From an uncultured Synechococcus sp. (GTDB lineage: Bacteria > Cyanobacteriota > Cyanobacteriia > PCC-6307 > Cyanobiaceae), in assembly GCA_949373155.1 (NCBI GenBank), contig CASICK010000005.1, forward strand, positions 62,001 to 126,000: a stretch of 64,000 nucleotides of DNA, in the 5' to 3' direction. The notes under the pieces were generated by a model, which saw nothing but the letters and a program-made list of their open reading frames with translations, was not told where the DNA came from and made no database searches. Below, piece after piece: positions 1-8,284 of the stretch; the stretch's first letter is position 1; every line of letters starts with the position of its first letter. A program made the translations under genes and the position numbers.

Positions 1-1
1 C

Positions 2-160
2 AATCAACAGTTAGGCATTCCTGTGCGTTCTGGACCAAAAAGCCTGGATGAGCTCCTGCATCAAAGTGAACCCATCAACAACCAAGCTATTGCTGTTGGC
101 ACTCACTGTTTCGGATGCACGGCTGGCGGTGGCTCCAGCTGCAGTGGAGCGCTCAACTGA
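2..160 (+). CDS. C-terminal fragment of an unidentified protein
   Basis: An open frame enters from the left window edge and stops at 158-160, giving the last 52 residues of a protein I do not recognise. The tail is rich in Gly, Ser and Cys, with cysteines in HCFGC and SSCSG. Its stop overlaps the 3' end of the convergent SepF-like gene by 8 bases. The N-terminus lies outside the window, so no function can be given. The Cys/Gly/Ser tail could belong to a small secreted or ribosomal peptide, but that is only an impression. Confidence 0.4.
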   Translation, partial: NQQLGIPVRSGPKSLDELLHQSEPINNQAIAVGTHCFGCTAGGGSSCSGALN

Positions 161-452
161 GCTGATCAATATCAACAGAGGCCGGCGCGAATAACAACAC
201 CCGCTCTCCCACACGACGCTCTTGACCATTTAAGGCATAGACGCCCCCTGAAACGAAGTCAGCGGTGCGCTGAGCAAGTTTTGCCTCCATCTCTGAGAGG
301 TTGAGCAAAACTGTGCGTTGTTCCCGAACAGCCATAACCGCATCCAAACCCTCTTCGAATCCTCGGGGTGTGAGAACGATAATTTCGTGAAAGCCTGAAA
401 CGCCAGAAAGGTCCATACTCACCAGATTGACGGAACCTTCTGCTTGCCACAA
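153..452 (-). CDS. Short SepF-like (DUF552) cell division domain protein
   Basis: This 99-residue protein resembles the C-terminal domain of SepF, the FtsZ-binding division protein. The segments IIVLTPRGFEEGLDAV, TVLLNLSEME and DFVSGGVYAL follow the SepF beta-alpha order. Typical cyanobacterial SepF is nearly twice as long and carries an N-terminal membrane-binding helix and a disordered linker, which are absent here. The frame opens at a TAA just upstream. The start used is TTG at 452, and an internal ATG at 416 would leave 87 residues. It may be a minor paralogue that binds FtsZ or SepF without a membrane anchor. Family assignment is fairly sure; function is inferred. Confidence 0.7.
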   Translation of the reverse strand: MWQAEGSVNLVSMDLSGVSGFHEIIVLTPRGFEEGLDAVMAVREQRTVLLNLSEMEAKLAQRTADFVSGGVYALNGQERRVGERVLLFAPASVDIDQLS

Positions 453-471
453 GAGCAGTAATAATTAATCA

Positions 472-942
472 ATGATTGATTCAGACCCAAAGACCAACGG
501 GGGACACTGCGGCACGAAGCCAAAGAAATTCGCAATCGGAATTGCTCCGCTTGGAACGGTCTCCATTGGAGTTGTACCCATGGGGGTGATTTGTATCGGA
601 GTCGTTCCAATGGGAGTGGTCTCGATCGGGGTCGTTGCGATGGGCGTGATCAACCTGTCAGTCGTTGGGATGGGGCTGCTCGCGATTGGGGTTAACACCA
701 TGGGCGTTTGGACAGCAGGACCGATGAGCATGGGCCTCGTGCAATTAGGCAAGAGCACAACGAACCACAGCGGTCATAACCATGGCCAGCCAAACCTGCA
801 GCAGGAGGTTGATGACCCAAGGTTCATGGCTTACCCCACCAGGGCCGCAGCGGAAGCACAGGCCACCGCTCAAGGCTGCAAAGGTGCCCACGCGATGGGT
901 GACTTCTGGATGCCCTGCTCGGAGCATCCAACTAGCGATTAA
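472..942 (+). CDS. Decapeptide-repeat protein with C-terminal DUF3721 domain
   Basis: The 156-residue protein has two parts. Residues about 21-90 hold seven ten-residue units of the kind VSIGVVPMGV, in which every fifth position pair is IG or MG, suggesting a regular beta solenoid or a membrane-inserting glycine-rich sheet. A His-rich linker (HSGHNHG) follows. The last 40 residues match DUF3721, with the metal-ligand-like pattern GCKGAHAMG then WMPCSEH. The gene ends three bases before the stop of the convergent Fur-family gene. DUF3721 is common in marine Synechococcus and has no firm function. The Cys/His/Met ligands suggest metal binding, which is inference. Confidence 0.75.
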   Translation: MIDSDPKTNGGHCGTKPKKFAIGIAPLGTVSIGVVPMGVICIGVVPMGVVSIGVVAMGVINLSVVGMGLLAIGVNTMGVWTAGPMSMGLVQLGKSTTNHSGHNHGQPNLQQEVDDPRFMAYPTRAAAEAQATAQGCKGAHAMGDFWMPCSEHPTSD

Positions 943-945
943 TGA

Positions 946-1422
946 TCAAAGGCAGTTAGGACAAACGGCACGAACGGTCAAACTCGATTCGATCAGCTCA
1001 AAGTTGAAACGCTTGGCTGCTTCACGGCCAGCCTCAAGAACTGGAGTGCTTTCAAATTCTTCAGTACGGCCGCAGCGAACGCAAATCAAATGATGATGAT
1101 CTCCGTGATCACCGCTTGAAAGCTCAAAACGCCGACCCCCATCACTGAGTTCGAGCTCTTGCAGAAATCCCATTTCAACCAAGAGTCTCAACGTCCGATA
1201 GATCGTCGCCAATGAAACGCGCGCTTTCGAATCGACCAGCAAGCGATGGACATCCTCAGCGCTGAGGTGAGTGCCCCCGCCAATTTGTTCAAAAAGATCG
1301 AGAATCAGGCGCCGTTGTGGCGTTAAACGCCTGCCATCCTGGTGCAACCCACGCTCAAGAGGCCCTTCAACCGGAACTGGCAACGAGGCCATTGGCGTCT
1401 GCACCGGAACAACTCTTCTCAA
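946..1422 (-). CDS. Fur-family metalloregulator
   Basis: A 158-residue transcription repressor of the Fur superfamily (Fur, Zur or PerR type). An N-terminal winged helix spans about residues 30-90, with LTPQRRLILDLF and the recognition-helix segment SLATIYRTLRLLVEMG. The dimerisation domain carries the metal-binding segment GDHGDHHHLICVRCG and the C-terminal CPNC zinc pair, so both structural cysteine pairs are present. The N-terminal extension of about 25 residues is longer than usual, and the codon at 1420-1422 is only one of several possible starts. Sequence reading alone cannot tell iron, zinc or peroxide sensing apart. Confidence 0.88.
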   Translation of the reverse strand: MRRVVPVQTPMASLPVPVEGPLERGLHQDGRRLTPQRRLILDLFEQIGGGTHLSAEDVHRLLVDSKARVSLATIYRTLRLLVEMGFLQELELSDGGRRFELSSGDHGDHHHLICVRCGRTEEFESTPVLEAGREAAKRFNFELIESSLTVRAVCPNCL

Positions 1423-1497
1423 CAGTACCCATTAATGCGAGAGGAGAACATGCCTGGAATAAAGACCGGTAAGGTTTGAATCTGTTTCGCAAACGCT

Positions 1498-1734
1498 GTG
1501 TCTACCTCCTGGCGAGTGTTGATGCGCTTCGCTGCAAGCGGGTTATTCCTGCTAGCACACGGATTGCTCGTGCTCGAGTACGTAGCTCTAGGAACAGCCC
1601 TTCATGGAATTGCTGAGATTTTTCTTGCTCCTTGGGCCATCCGTCATCGAGCCTGGGACTTAATTGTGATCGGAGTGATCTTTTGCGTCTTCGATCTTTG
1701 GGGAACGCTCCGGCTCACAAACGCCATTGGCTAA
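1498..1734 (+). CDS. Small membrane protein, unknown function
   Basis: A 78-residue protein starting at GTG 1498. It has two or three hydrophobic segments: about residues 12-33, a weak amphipathic middle, and 55-72 (LIVIGVIFCVFDLW). It is probably an inner or thylakoid membrane protein. No catalytic motif is visible. It lies divergently from the Fur-family gene, about 75 bases away, so regulation by that repressor is possible. It is tail to tail with the next minus-strand gene, 3 bases apart. Confidence 0.55.
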   Translation: MSTSWRVLMRFAASGLFLLAHGLLVLEYVALGTALHGIAEIFLAPWAIRHRAWDLIVIGVIFCVFDLWGTLRLTNAIG

Positions 1735-1737
1735 AAA

Positions 1738-2046
1738 TCATTCGATCCACCAACGCTCCACCAATCCAGATACTTCTGACGATGGCGCCGGAACAGTGAC
1801 CACCGAAAGTCGCTGTCGATCACGGGCGTAGTCGTAGCGACAAAAGCCAATGCCCGTCCCAGAACAGGACGAGAGGGCAGGAAGCGTTGGTCCGGATGAA
1901 TTCTGCTCAATGCCCTCAATGGCTGGATCGGGTTTCGGCAACCAGCCAGATGCCAACAACGATGCATCAGCCGCACGAATCGGCTGACCAACTTGCAATT
2001 GAATCATCGAAGAAAACATGGAGTCTGCGAAGACCAGCACCACCAC
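1738..2046 (-). CDS. Hypothetical secreted or membrane-anchored protein, probably frameshifted at its start
   Basis: The 102-residue frame begins at GTG inside a hydrophobic run (VVLVFADSMFSSM). A better N-terminus lies one frame away: ATG at 2089 starts MKGLRLALCVLPFLSG, which would join naturally onto VVLVFADS to make one complete signal or anchor segment. A one-base indel near 2045, in a GGTGGTGGTG stretch, would explain this. The body, with a Ser/Pro-rich middle and C-terminal SGLVERWW, has no motif I recognise. Confidence 0.42.
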   Translation of the reverse strand: MVVLVFADSMFSSMIQLQVGQPIRAADASLLASGWLPKPDPAIEGIEQNSSGPTLPALSSCSGTGIGFCRYDYARDRQRLSVVTVPAPSSEVSGLVERWWIE

Positions 2047-2307
2047 TGAGGAATGGCAAGACGCAGAGTGCCAAGCGCAGTCCTTTCATCGCTTCCAAAC
2101 CTTGACTGACTTCGGAATAGCAACAGCGCAACGCGAACGTCATCAACGCAACGAAACGCTGAGAACCCTCAGTAGCCACGCCTGGCGAGAGGCTTAAAGC
2201 GGGCTAGAGGTTATAAACAGATCCTTCCCGGGAAAATCCCATCAAGCAACAAGCAGCCCAACCGGCGGATATCGGCGCTAGCAAGGAGGTATCCATACAA
2301 AAAGCCA

Positions 2308-2547
2308 ATGTCCGCTCAGGCCGTCATCGACCTTGCCAACGCGATCAAAGCGGATGCGTCTTTGAAAGCGCTCTGCGCGTCAAGTCAGTGCGCTGACGTT
2401 GATGATCAATGCAGTCTTGCCAAAGAAAAAGGATTTGACATTCACCCCCATGACTTTGATCAATTCAATAACGGCGACCTAATAGAAACAGACCGCGAAG
2501 ATACCTTCCTCAAGCCAACATGGTGGGAGCGCATTCCACAGCAGTAA
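2308..2547 (+). CDS. Nif11-domain small protein
   Basis: This 79-residue protein has the Nif11-like leader fold: a helical start (VIDLANAIKADASLKALC), a loop with cysteines, then AKEKGFDIHPHDF, the usual end of the Nif11 helix bundle. In many bacteria this domain is the leader of ribosomally made modified peptides. Here there is no double-glycine site or Cys/Ser/Thr-rich core. The tail is acidic and ends TWWERIPQQ, so it is more likely a free-standing member of the family. A ribosome-binding site (AAGGAGGT) lies at 2283-2290, rather far from the ATG. Confidence 0.75.
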   Translation: MSAQAVIDLANAIKADASLKALCASSQCADVDDQCSLAKEKGFDIHPHDFDQFNNGDLIETDREDTFLKPTWWERIPQQ

Positions 2548-2640
2548 AATCATCAATAAGGGATGAACTAACAACTTATAGCAATGATTAACGGATATAC
2601 AAAACTCATCATCCCAATAAATAGCTAAGTAAACACCTCA

Positions 2641-3637
2641 ATGAAGAAAGAACCATTGCGACGAATCCTGATCACAGGAGGAAGTTCTGGCATCGGGCTG
2701 GAGGCAAGCAAACAGTTGATGCAAAGAGGGCATCAACTCTTACTCCTCTGTCGCACAGAAGAACGATGCACGGAAACAATCGAAGTCCTCTCAGCAGGGG
2801 AAGCAGAACAAACAAAAGCAGAAGGAATAGCAATCAACCTTAAAAATCTTGAAGAGATTGAAACTGGTTGCCGCAGAATCCTTCAGATTAATGAGCCGAT
2901 CGATACTTTAATTCTCAATGCAGGAATTCAAAATGTTGGAATTAAAAACCCACAATTCACCAAACAAGGGATCGAAGAAACATTCTGCATCAATCACCTT
3001 GCTCATCAACTCATCCTCATGCGCCTATTGCCATTACTCCAAAAAAGCAAAAGGCCAAGAGTGGTGATCACAAGCTCAGAGGTGCACAATCCGATCAGCG
3101 GAGGAGGACGGGTTGGCCAACCAGCCACACTCGGCAGCCTCGACGGATTGAAATTATATGAAGAGCATCGCAATGCTCAATGGCCAAAAGATCTTTAATG
3201 CCGACAAAGCCTATAAAGACAGCAAACTCTGCAATATCCTGATGGCACGACATCTTGCCAACCAACTCAAGCAAAGAGAAGAAGAGATACCAGTGCTGGC
3301 ATGGAGTCCAGGGCTGGTGATACCCAAAGGGAAGCGGTGGATTTTTTCAGAACAAGTCGCCAACAAAATCCCATCGGTCTTGCTCTCTTCAGTTTCGTCG
3401 CGAGAGATTTGCTAAGACTGACAGAAACACTACAAAAAGCAGGCTCCCTACTTGCAGAACTAGCCGATGGAGATGGCTACGAGCAGAGAGGATTCCGATA
3501 CATGAGCAATCAATTGATCAGCCCTGGACGTCATCTATTTAAAGAAACAGAAACCAGCGACGAAGGCAGCAACGAGCAACTAGGCCGAAGAGCTATGGAC
3601 CCTAAGCGAAACTCTAATCAGATCAAAAGTTGCGTGA
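2641..3637 (+). pseudogene. Short-chain dehydrogenase (protochlorophyllide-reductase-like), three frameshifts
   Basis: The first frame (2641-3198) has a classical SDR start: GGSSGIGLEAS as the nucleotide-binding Gly motif, LNAG at about residue 97, and ITSSEVHNP as the catalytic Ser region. After WPKD the homology jumps to the next frame (NADKAYKDSKLCN, containing the catalytic Tyr-x3-Lys). Near 3340, at a T run, it returns to frame 1 (FFRTSRQQNPIG to LFKETETSDEGS). Near 3590 it jumps again and ends with LWTLSETLIRSKVA and a stop at 3635-3637. The layout resembles light-dependent protochlorophyllide reductase relatives. As written it cannot make a full enzyme. A true por gene presumably lies elsewhere. 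Confidence 0.8.
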
Positions 3638-3943
3638 GAGCCTATCAGACTAACTGCAACATGCTGAAGAGTCACGTAGCATCAAGCCGTGCATAGCACC
3701 AAAGCCAGCAGACAGAGCTCGGCATCTGCGGCCAAGCTGGGGCGAATGGAATCCTCTTCATCCAAAACGCCCTGGTTTAGATCAAATAGAAAACAAAGCT
3801 GGCATAGATTAGTCATCAATGATCTATCCATATTACAAAGCAAACTGAGCAATGAATATCAGTCCTTATCAACAGTTCGAAACCAGCGAATAAAACCTAT
3901 CCATCAACTAGCATTGCAGAGACAACTGAGCATTCTATCAGCG

Positions 3944-4526
3944 ATGGCAATCATCCTTTACGGCGGACCACAAACACGTGCATCCATGCCCCGCTGGTAT
4001 ATGGAAGAAATGGGTATACCCTACGAACTCGTAGAACTCTCTTTGGCTAACGGTCAACATCTAAAAGATGACTTTTTGGCTATTAATCCTTTCGGAAAAC
4101 TTCCAGCAATGAAGGATGATTCCGTTCTCGATACCAATAATCAACCACTCATTTTATTCGAATCAGGCGCTATTCTGTTGCACTTAGCAGAGCATCACGG
4201 AGGCGAAATCCTAAGACCTGGCGATCGATCGTTAATCAGCCAATGGACACACTTTGCAAATTCAACATTAGCATTTGCAATCTTCGTTCCCGATCAAAAA
4301 GCGAAGATCTTGCCTCGACTTCTGAGCGAACTTAATGTCAGAAATCGCTAAAGGGTATTTCATCAACAATAAGTGGGGCGCTGCTGATTGCGCAATCTCA
4401 TCTTACCTAGCATATATCAAATTATTCTTTCCTAACGAGGACCTAAGTGCATACCCCGCTGTAGAAACATTGATCCAAGCTACTCGCGAAAGACCTGCCT
4501 ATAAAAAAGCGATGGGACTCTCCTGA
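3944..4526 (+). pseudogene. Glutathione S-transferase, frameshifted
   Basis: ATG 3944 starts a thioredoxin-fold GST N-terminal domain (MAIILYGGPQTRASMPRWY, then NPFGKLPAM and FESGAILLHLAEHHGG). The C-terminal helical domain begins, but the frame stops after LLSELN at about 4350. Homology continues one frame over from about 4330 (KGYFINNKWGAADCAISSYLAY to RERPAYKKAMGLS, ending at 4526). A single indel near 4335 separates the halves. It lies directly after another broken gene. A sequencing indel is the alternative to true decay. Confidence 0.78.
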
Positions 4527-4629
4527 TCACACAGAAAACAACTCCGAACGCCACAGAACAGATTATAGCAATGCTGCACTTACACTGTTTGATTACTCGG
4601 GATACACAACTCTTTATCCACCCTGCCCT

Positions 4630-5257
4630 ATGAATGATCCTCGAAACACTTTGCTCTTGCATAATACTGGGCATTGGCAGGGATGCTTTATCAGGCTAGA
4701 TCACGCTGCTAAAGAACAGGAACGCTTTTCCACATCTCTTGAAGTAGAGGGAAACAGAGGGCGTCATTCAGACATGTTTGACTTACACAGAGAGTGGTCG
4801 TCAGCAGTCGATGAATTTCGGATCGTTACCTCCAACCATGCAAGTCACACAGACAGGACACTGGTCAACAGGTCCAGATTTCATCACGCCATGGAACTGG
4901 GTTGCAGAACTCTGCGTCGTTAATCAACACCAACGACGACGCATGATCGTTCGCCATGGCGTAAGCGGACTAGATCGCGTCATTTATGTCGTAGAAGCAA
5001 AACAAGGGACAGACCAAGCAAGCCCTTTACAACCACTGCACTGCCAATCAACATCCTTTGGATCGCTTCTAATTTGGCAACCAGAACAAGGCGTTGAGCT
5101 GTTCCTTGATCCCAGAGATCGCCAACAAGGAGACATTACAGGCTGTGGCATTCGCTGGTGCGATCGCAACGGAATCACACATCAAATTCTGCGTCAGTAC
5201 AACTCAGAAGGTGCCCTTACCCCATTGGCAGACAGTTGGATTGATCAAGCAGATTGA
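4630..5257 (+). pseudogene. DUF3598-family protein, frameshifted
   Basis: ATG 4630 opens with NTGHWQGCFIRLD, the usual start of cyanobacterial DUF3598 proteins (lipocalin-like barrels, some of them near tetrapyrrole genes). After LEVEGNR the frame goes wrong. The right continuation is one frame over: GVIQTCLTYTESGRQQSM, then NFGSLPPTMQVTQTGHW and on to the stop at 5257. One extra base near 4755-4760, in a GGG run, explains it. The 3' end overlaps the convergent deoxyribosyltransferase gene by 13 bases. It is the third broken gene in a row. Confidence 0.72.
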
Positions 5258-5712
5258 GCCCATTGCCCTAAGGCGCTGCCTTGATTTCGAATCGAATCGA
5301 TTGAGTCGTACACCATTTCATCCCAATTCGATTCAGGCAACCCAGCGAACAGCATCAAGTTGAGAGGGTATTGATCAGAATCCGTGCAACGGCGAAAGTC
5401 GTCACGGAACAGGAAAACAGGCTTATTCAGAGCATAAGCAGCTCCAACCTCCACCATCACCCCTTCATCTGGAGGAGTTCCATTCACAATGGCAAAAACT
5501 CCGTCAGCGTCACGGACATCCTGCATGCATTGCTGGGCCACCCAATACGCCCATCCAGGCTGGGTAATATCAACGTTCCCATTACGCTCAAATGGTTCCC
5601 AGACCGTAAGGCCTAGATGGGACAGAGCAGCAACAAACTCAGGCAGCAAAAGCCGTTTGCACTGGGCGGAGAACCCATACGGAGAAGCAAGGTAAATCGT
5701 TTTTGATGTCAT
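5245..5712 (-). CDS. Nucleoside 2-deoxyribosyltransferase family protein
   Basis: This 155-residue protein shows the family marks: IYLASPYGFS at the N-terminus (nucleotide-binding loop), DADGVFAIVNGTPPDEGVMVEVG with the nucleophilic Glu in the DEGVMVE segment, and AYALNKPVFLFRDDFR. These enzymes swap the base on a deoxyribonucleoside, or hydrolyse it, in base salvage. The gene lies 9 bases downstream of a phosphoribosyltransferase gene on the same strand, so the two likely form a salvage operon. Length fits the family. Confidence 0.85.
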   Translation of the reverse strand: MTSKTIYLASPYGFSAQCKRLLLPEFVAALSHLGLTVWEPFERNGNVDITQPGWAYWVAQQCMQDVRDADGVFAIVNGTPPDEGVMVEVGAAYALNKPVFLFRDDFRRCTDSDQYPLNLMLFAGLPESNWDEMVYDSIDSIRNQGSALGQWAQSA

Positions 5713-5721
5713 AAAAGAGTC

Positions 5722-6120
5722 TCAGGGAGTCATAGATCGTGAGGCCTGATAGCGAGCTTCATCCTCTGCTGAAAGATCTACATTTTCCCAAGGAAAGACC
5801 AACCATTCATCGGATGAGACCGTTATTGCAGCATTCCACCATTCCGGAGCAATCTTGCTCATCCAAACCACAAAAGTGGCATCAACTTCTTCACGGATCG
5901 AGGATAAGGTCTGGCCAGTTTCATACACATCATCCACAACGAGACAACCCTGCTTTGGCTCTGTGAGCCAAGGGAGAGCGAGCGAGTGACTCAAGGCCAC
6001 TGCTAAGCAAACACCACCACGTGGAACTCCATAAATCCCTGAGAATGAATGAGAGGCATAGCGTGCAGTGATTGTCTCAACCGCCCAATCAAATTGGATC
6101 CAAGTGAGTTGCTGCATCAA
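5722..6120 (-). CDS. Purine-type phosphoribosyltransferase
   Basis: A 132-residue type I phosphoribosyltransferase. The PRPP-binding loop is GCLVVDDVYETGQTL, with the two acidic residues followed by the TGxT turn. The upstream YGVPRGGVCLAVAL segment matches the PPi loop of xanthine or hypoxanthine phosphoribosyltransferases. It would make a nucleotide from a free base and PRPP. It is followed 9 bases later by a nucleoside deoxyribosyltransferase gene, which fits a base-salvage unit. The exact base cannot be read from the sequence. Confidence 0.82.
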   Translation of the reverse strand: MMQQLTWIQFDWAVETITARYASHSFSGIYGVPRGGVCLAVALSHSLALPWLTEPKQGCLVVDDVYETGQTLSSIREEVDATFVVWMSKIAPEWWNAAITVSSDEWLVFPWENVDLSAEDEARYQASRSMTP

Positions 6121-6944
6121 ATCGTAAGCCGCATAAATGTAAGGTGCTTGTTCATCTTAATCGTCACAACAAGAGTTTAGTGCCATAACTGCTATGCCAC
6201 CGAGAGCCTTAGCCGATATTGATCAGTACCCTCACTGATACCAACTTGAATCAAGCAGCTACTACTTAGCAGCAAAGAGTGGGAATACAAAATCCAAGAC
6301 ATTAAAATCAAATTCAGAAAAAGATATTAAAAGGAATGACTAATCTTATCTGTGCTCGATGCTGTGAGCCGGGTCGATCTCCTCAAGATATCGGCCCAGC
6401 AGGTGCATGAGAGCCTTGGATGAGGTGATCTAAGAAGTAGATTTGTTGGAAACGTCTAACTTTCACAAGCATCAACCTAATCGATCAAATAATATCACCA
6501 CTTAAAAAACTACTACGCCAACGACACGATGGATATTTAGTTCAAGAGTAGCAATTTATTCTCAGTTGAAAGGATCTGAAGAAGGGTTCTCAGCTTCCCT
6601 GCATCAACACTCGAACAGTTAAACCAAAAACCAAGATCATGATTCAGCAGTCATATTCCACTTCTGAACGCTGTTGGTGCCTAATCACGTCGTCATCCCT
6701 CATCTGGGATTCATCATAATCAAGGGCCCGAATTGGGCATGCAGACGCCTGAAAAGGCTTGTGCATGCCTTCGTAAATCACGGTACCAATGGGCTGTGCT
6801 GAAGTGATACTGATCTGCATCAATGAATGCTGCAACCAAGCCATTACTAACGACTTTCAAGGATGGCGGAAGCATCTGTGCTGTCTTCAAGATCAAGGGA
6901 GCAAGCGCTCATGGAAGGCAGGCCAAGCTAATGACGTGATCGGA
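6121..6944 (+). other. Gene-poor stretch
   Basis: No gene can be supported with confidence. A 66-codon minus-strand frame at 6644-6844 (ending SEVEYDC) is possible but lacks family resemblance, and an overlapping plus-strand frame at 6789-6998 looks accidental. Around 6356-6423 a short open stretch on the plus strand (LDAVSRVDLLKISAQQ) reads like the remnant of a lost gene. Confidence 0.4.
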
Positions 6945-7151
6945 TCACCCATAACGGTTCATAAAGTCATCGAGGGTGTAGAACTCATTGTCTGTTGAAG
7001 TTTCCTTGATCAGCTCTTCAAGAGTTTTTGCTTCCATTTCTGATTGATATTCTTCAAATGACAAATCAATTCCAGGATCATAAACATCTTTAAACAAATG
7101 ATTGTATTCATTGCAAAGCGCTTGAATAATTTCGCTTCGACTAAACTCCAT
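6945..7151 (-). CDS. Conserved small acidic protein of marine picocyanobacteria
   Basis: A 68-residue, strongly acidic protein that begins MEFSRSEIIQALCNEY and ends LDDFMNRYG, with an EELIKETSTDNEF segment between. Proteins of this pattern recur in marine Synechococcus and Prochlorococcus without assigned function. That is recollection, not a search. It is probably soluble and helical. There is no partner gene close by. Confidence 0.6.
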   Translation of the reverse strand: MEFSRSEIIQALCNEYNHLFKDVYDPGIDLSFEEYQSEMEAKTLEELIKETSTDNEFYTLDDFMNRYG

Positions 7152-7399
7152 CAGACAATCCCTATACCTTCCTCATTATTACGCATCGGCACAATCACGG
7201 CTCACTGAATCTTGCCCATGTCATATTCAGTGCGCGTCAGCATTTGGACTTAATATTTTTCATTGCCTTACAACAAAAATCTTGACCCAACCAAGAAAGG
7301 TTGAAAAATACTTTTAAAATCAAAAAGCATGGATATTGCATTCACAATCCCGAAAGCCTCTCATTCCTATTTGCAATGATTAAGCACAGGCCAATGGAC

Positions 7400-7546
7400 T
7401 TAAAACTGACAAACTCTGATATTGACTAGACAGCCTTCACAACAGACCTGGCGCTTCAAAAGTTCCTGCTGCGCATTGGATGCTGCTGCCAAGCCAAGAG
7501 CCAAAACAAAAGCAGAGATGGCTGCAAGCAAAGGAAGTCTGATCAT
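7400..7546 (-). CDS. Small secreted cysteine-containing peptide, uncertain
   Basis: Starting at the ATG at 7546 the product is 48 residues. It has a clean signal peptide (MIRLPLLAAISAFVLALGL to ASNA) and a short mature part, QQELLKRQ then CCEGC and a last Cys. An upstream in-frame ATG at 7591 would only add a second hydrophobic stretch. No family is recognised. The signal peptide and the Cys cluster are the only support. Confidence 0.4.
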   Translation of the reverse strand: MIRLPLLAAISAFVLALGLAAASNAQQELLKRQVCCEGCLVNIRVCQF

Positions 7547-7591
7547 CATTACCAATGCAAAAATCTCAAAAAATGAACTTATCAATTTCAT

Positions 7592-7963
7592 TTAAACACT
7601 ATTTCACCAGCTCAACAAACGAAATTGATCCCAATCGTGCACGTTTAGGCTTTTAACGAATTCCTGACGAAATCATCAATATCACAGACGAAGCTGCCAA
7701 CTAATCATCAAACATCAAAAAAACGCAAACCTACCCATCAATAGGAGCGAATCTAGACAATCGAACCCGGCTAAGCTTGTATTTTTACAAGTACTGACAT
7801 TCAGCAAGAATATTTTAACTTTTGGTACATACATTGCCTAAGATTTAATTTAATGCTTATCGGAAAACCTTGTCTCTGTCGACAGTAAATCTCAGCTGAA
7901 TAGCCGCGAGAAATCTCGCCACGCTCAGCAATCACACACTGATTCGGGATCAATCCAGACCCT
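7592..7963. other. AT-rich intergenic stretch
   Basis: I see no convincing gene. A 76-codon minus-strand frame at 7801-8031 overlaps the end of ycf54 in another frame and has no family resemblance. The stretch is the downstream flank of the pdxJ-ycf54 unit. Confidence 0.4.
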
Positions 7964-8284
7964 TCAGCCTGCTTCCGCAAGAGGGTTTGGGATCGAATCA
8001 GTGGGAGCATCAAATTGCCCTTCAAGTACATATTCCAAACGCAACTTCATGAATGTAATGAAGGTGGAGTCTGTGGAAACCACTGCTGCCGAAGGTTGTG
8101 GCACCCTCGCTTTGATCTCAGACAATTCAGGCGCATCCAAAAAGCTTGGATTGCGAACAAGCCAGAAATCAATCTCCTTGCCTTGTTCTCCGTAATGCCT
8201 ACGTCTTTCCTTGAGCACTTCTTCTAAAGGTTCTTCTTCTGTCAAGAAGCGAGCACTGGCGGCAACAAAATGATGTGTGGTCAT
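7964..8284 (-). CDS. ycf54: Ycf54-like Mg-protoporphyrin monomethyl ester cyclase factor (DUF2488)
   Basis: The 106-residue product matches Ycf54, the accessory factor that stabilises the oxidative cyclase forming the fifth ring of chlorophyll. Marks are [38 protein letters not shown] and the late segment [18 protein letters not shown], all in family order and at normal length. The start overlaps the pdxJ stop by 4 bases (ATGA type), so the two genes are probably co-transcribed and translationally coupled. Confidence 0.9.
   Translation of the reverse strand: MTTHHFVAASARFLTEEEPLEEVLKERRRHYGEQGKEIDFWLVRNPSFLDAPELSEIKARVPQPSAAVVSTDSTFITFMKLRLEYVLEGQFDAPTDSIPNPLAEAG

Noticed and set aside
11..229. 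72-codon minus-strand frame at the left edge
   Set aside because: It overlaps two better frames (the partial plus-strand gene and the SepF-like gene) and has a low-complexity Ser/Arg composition.
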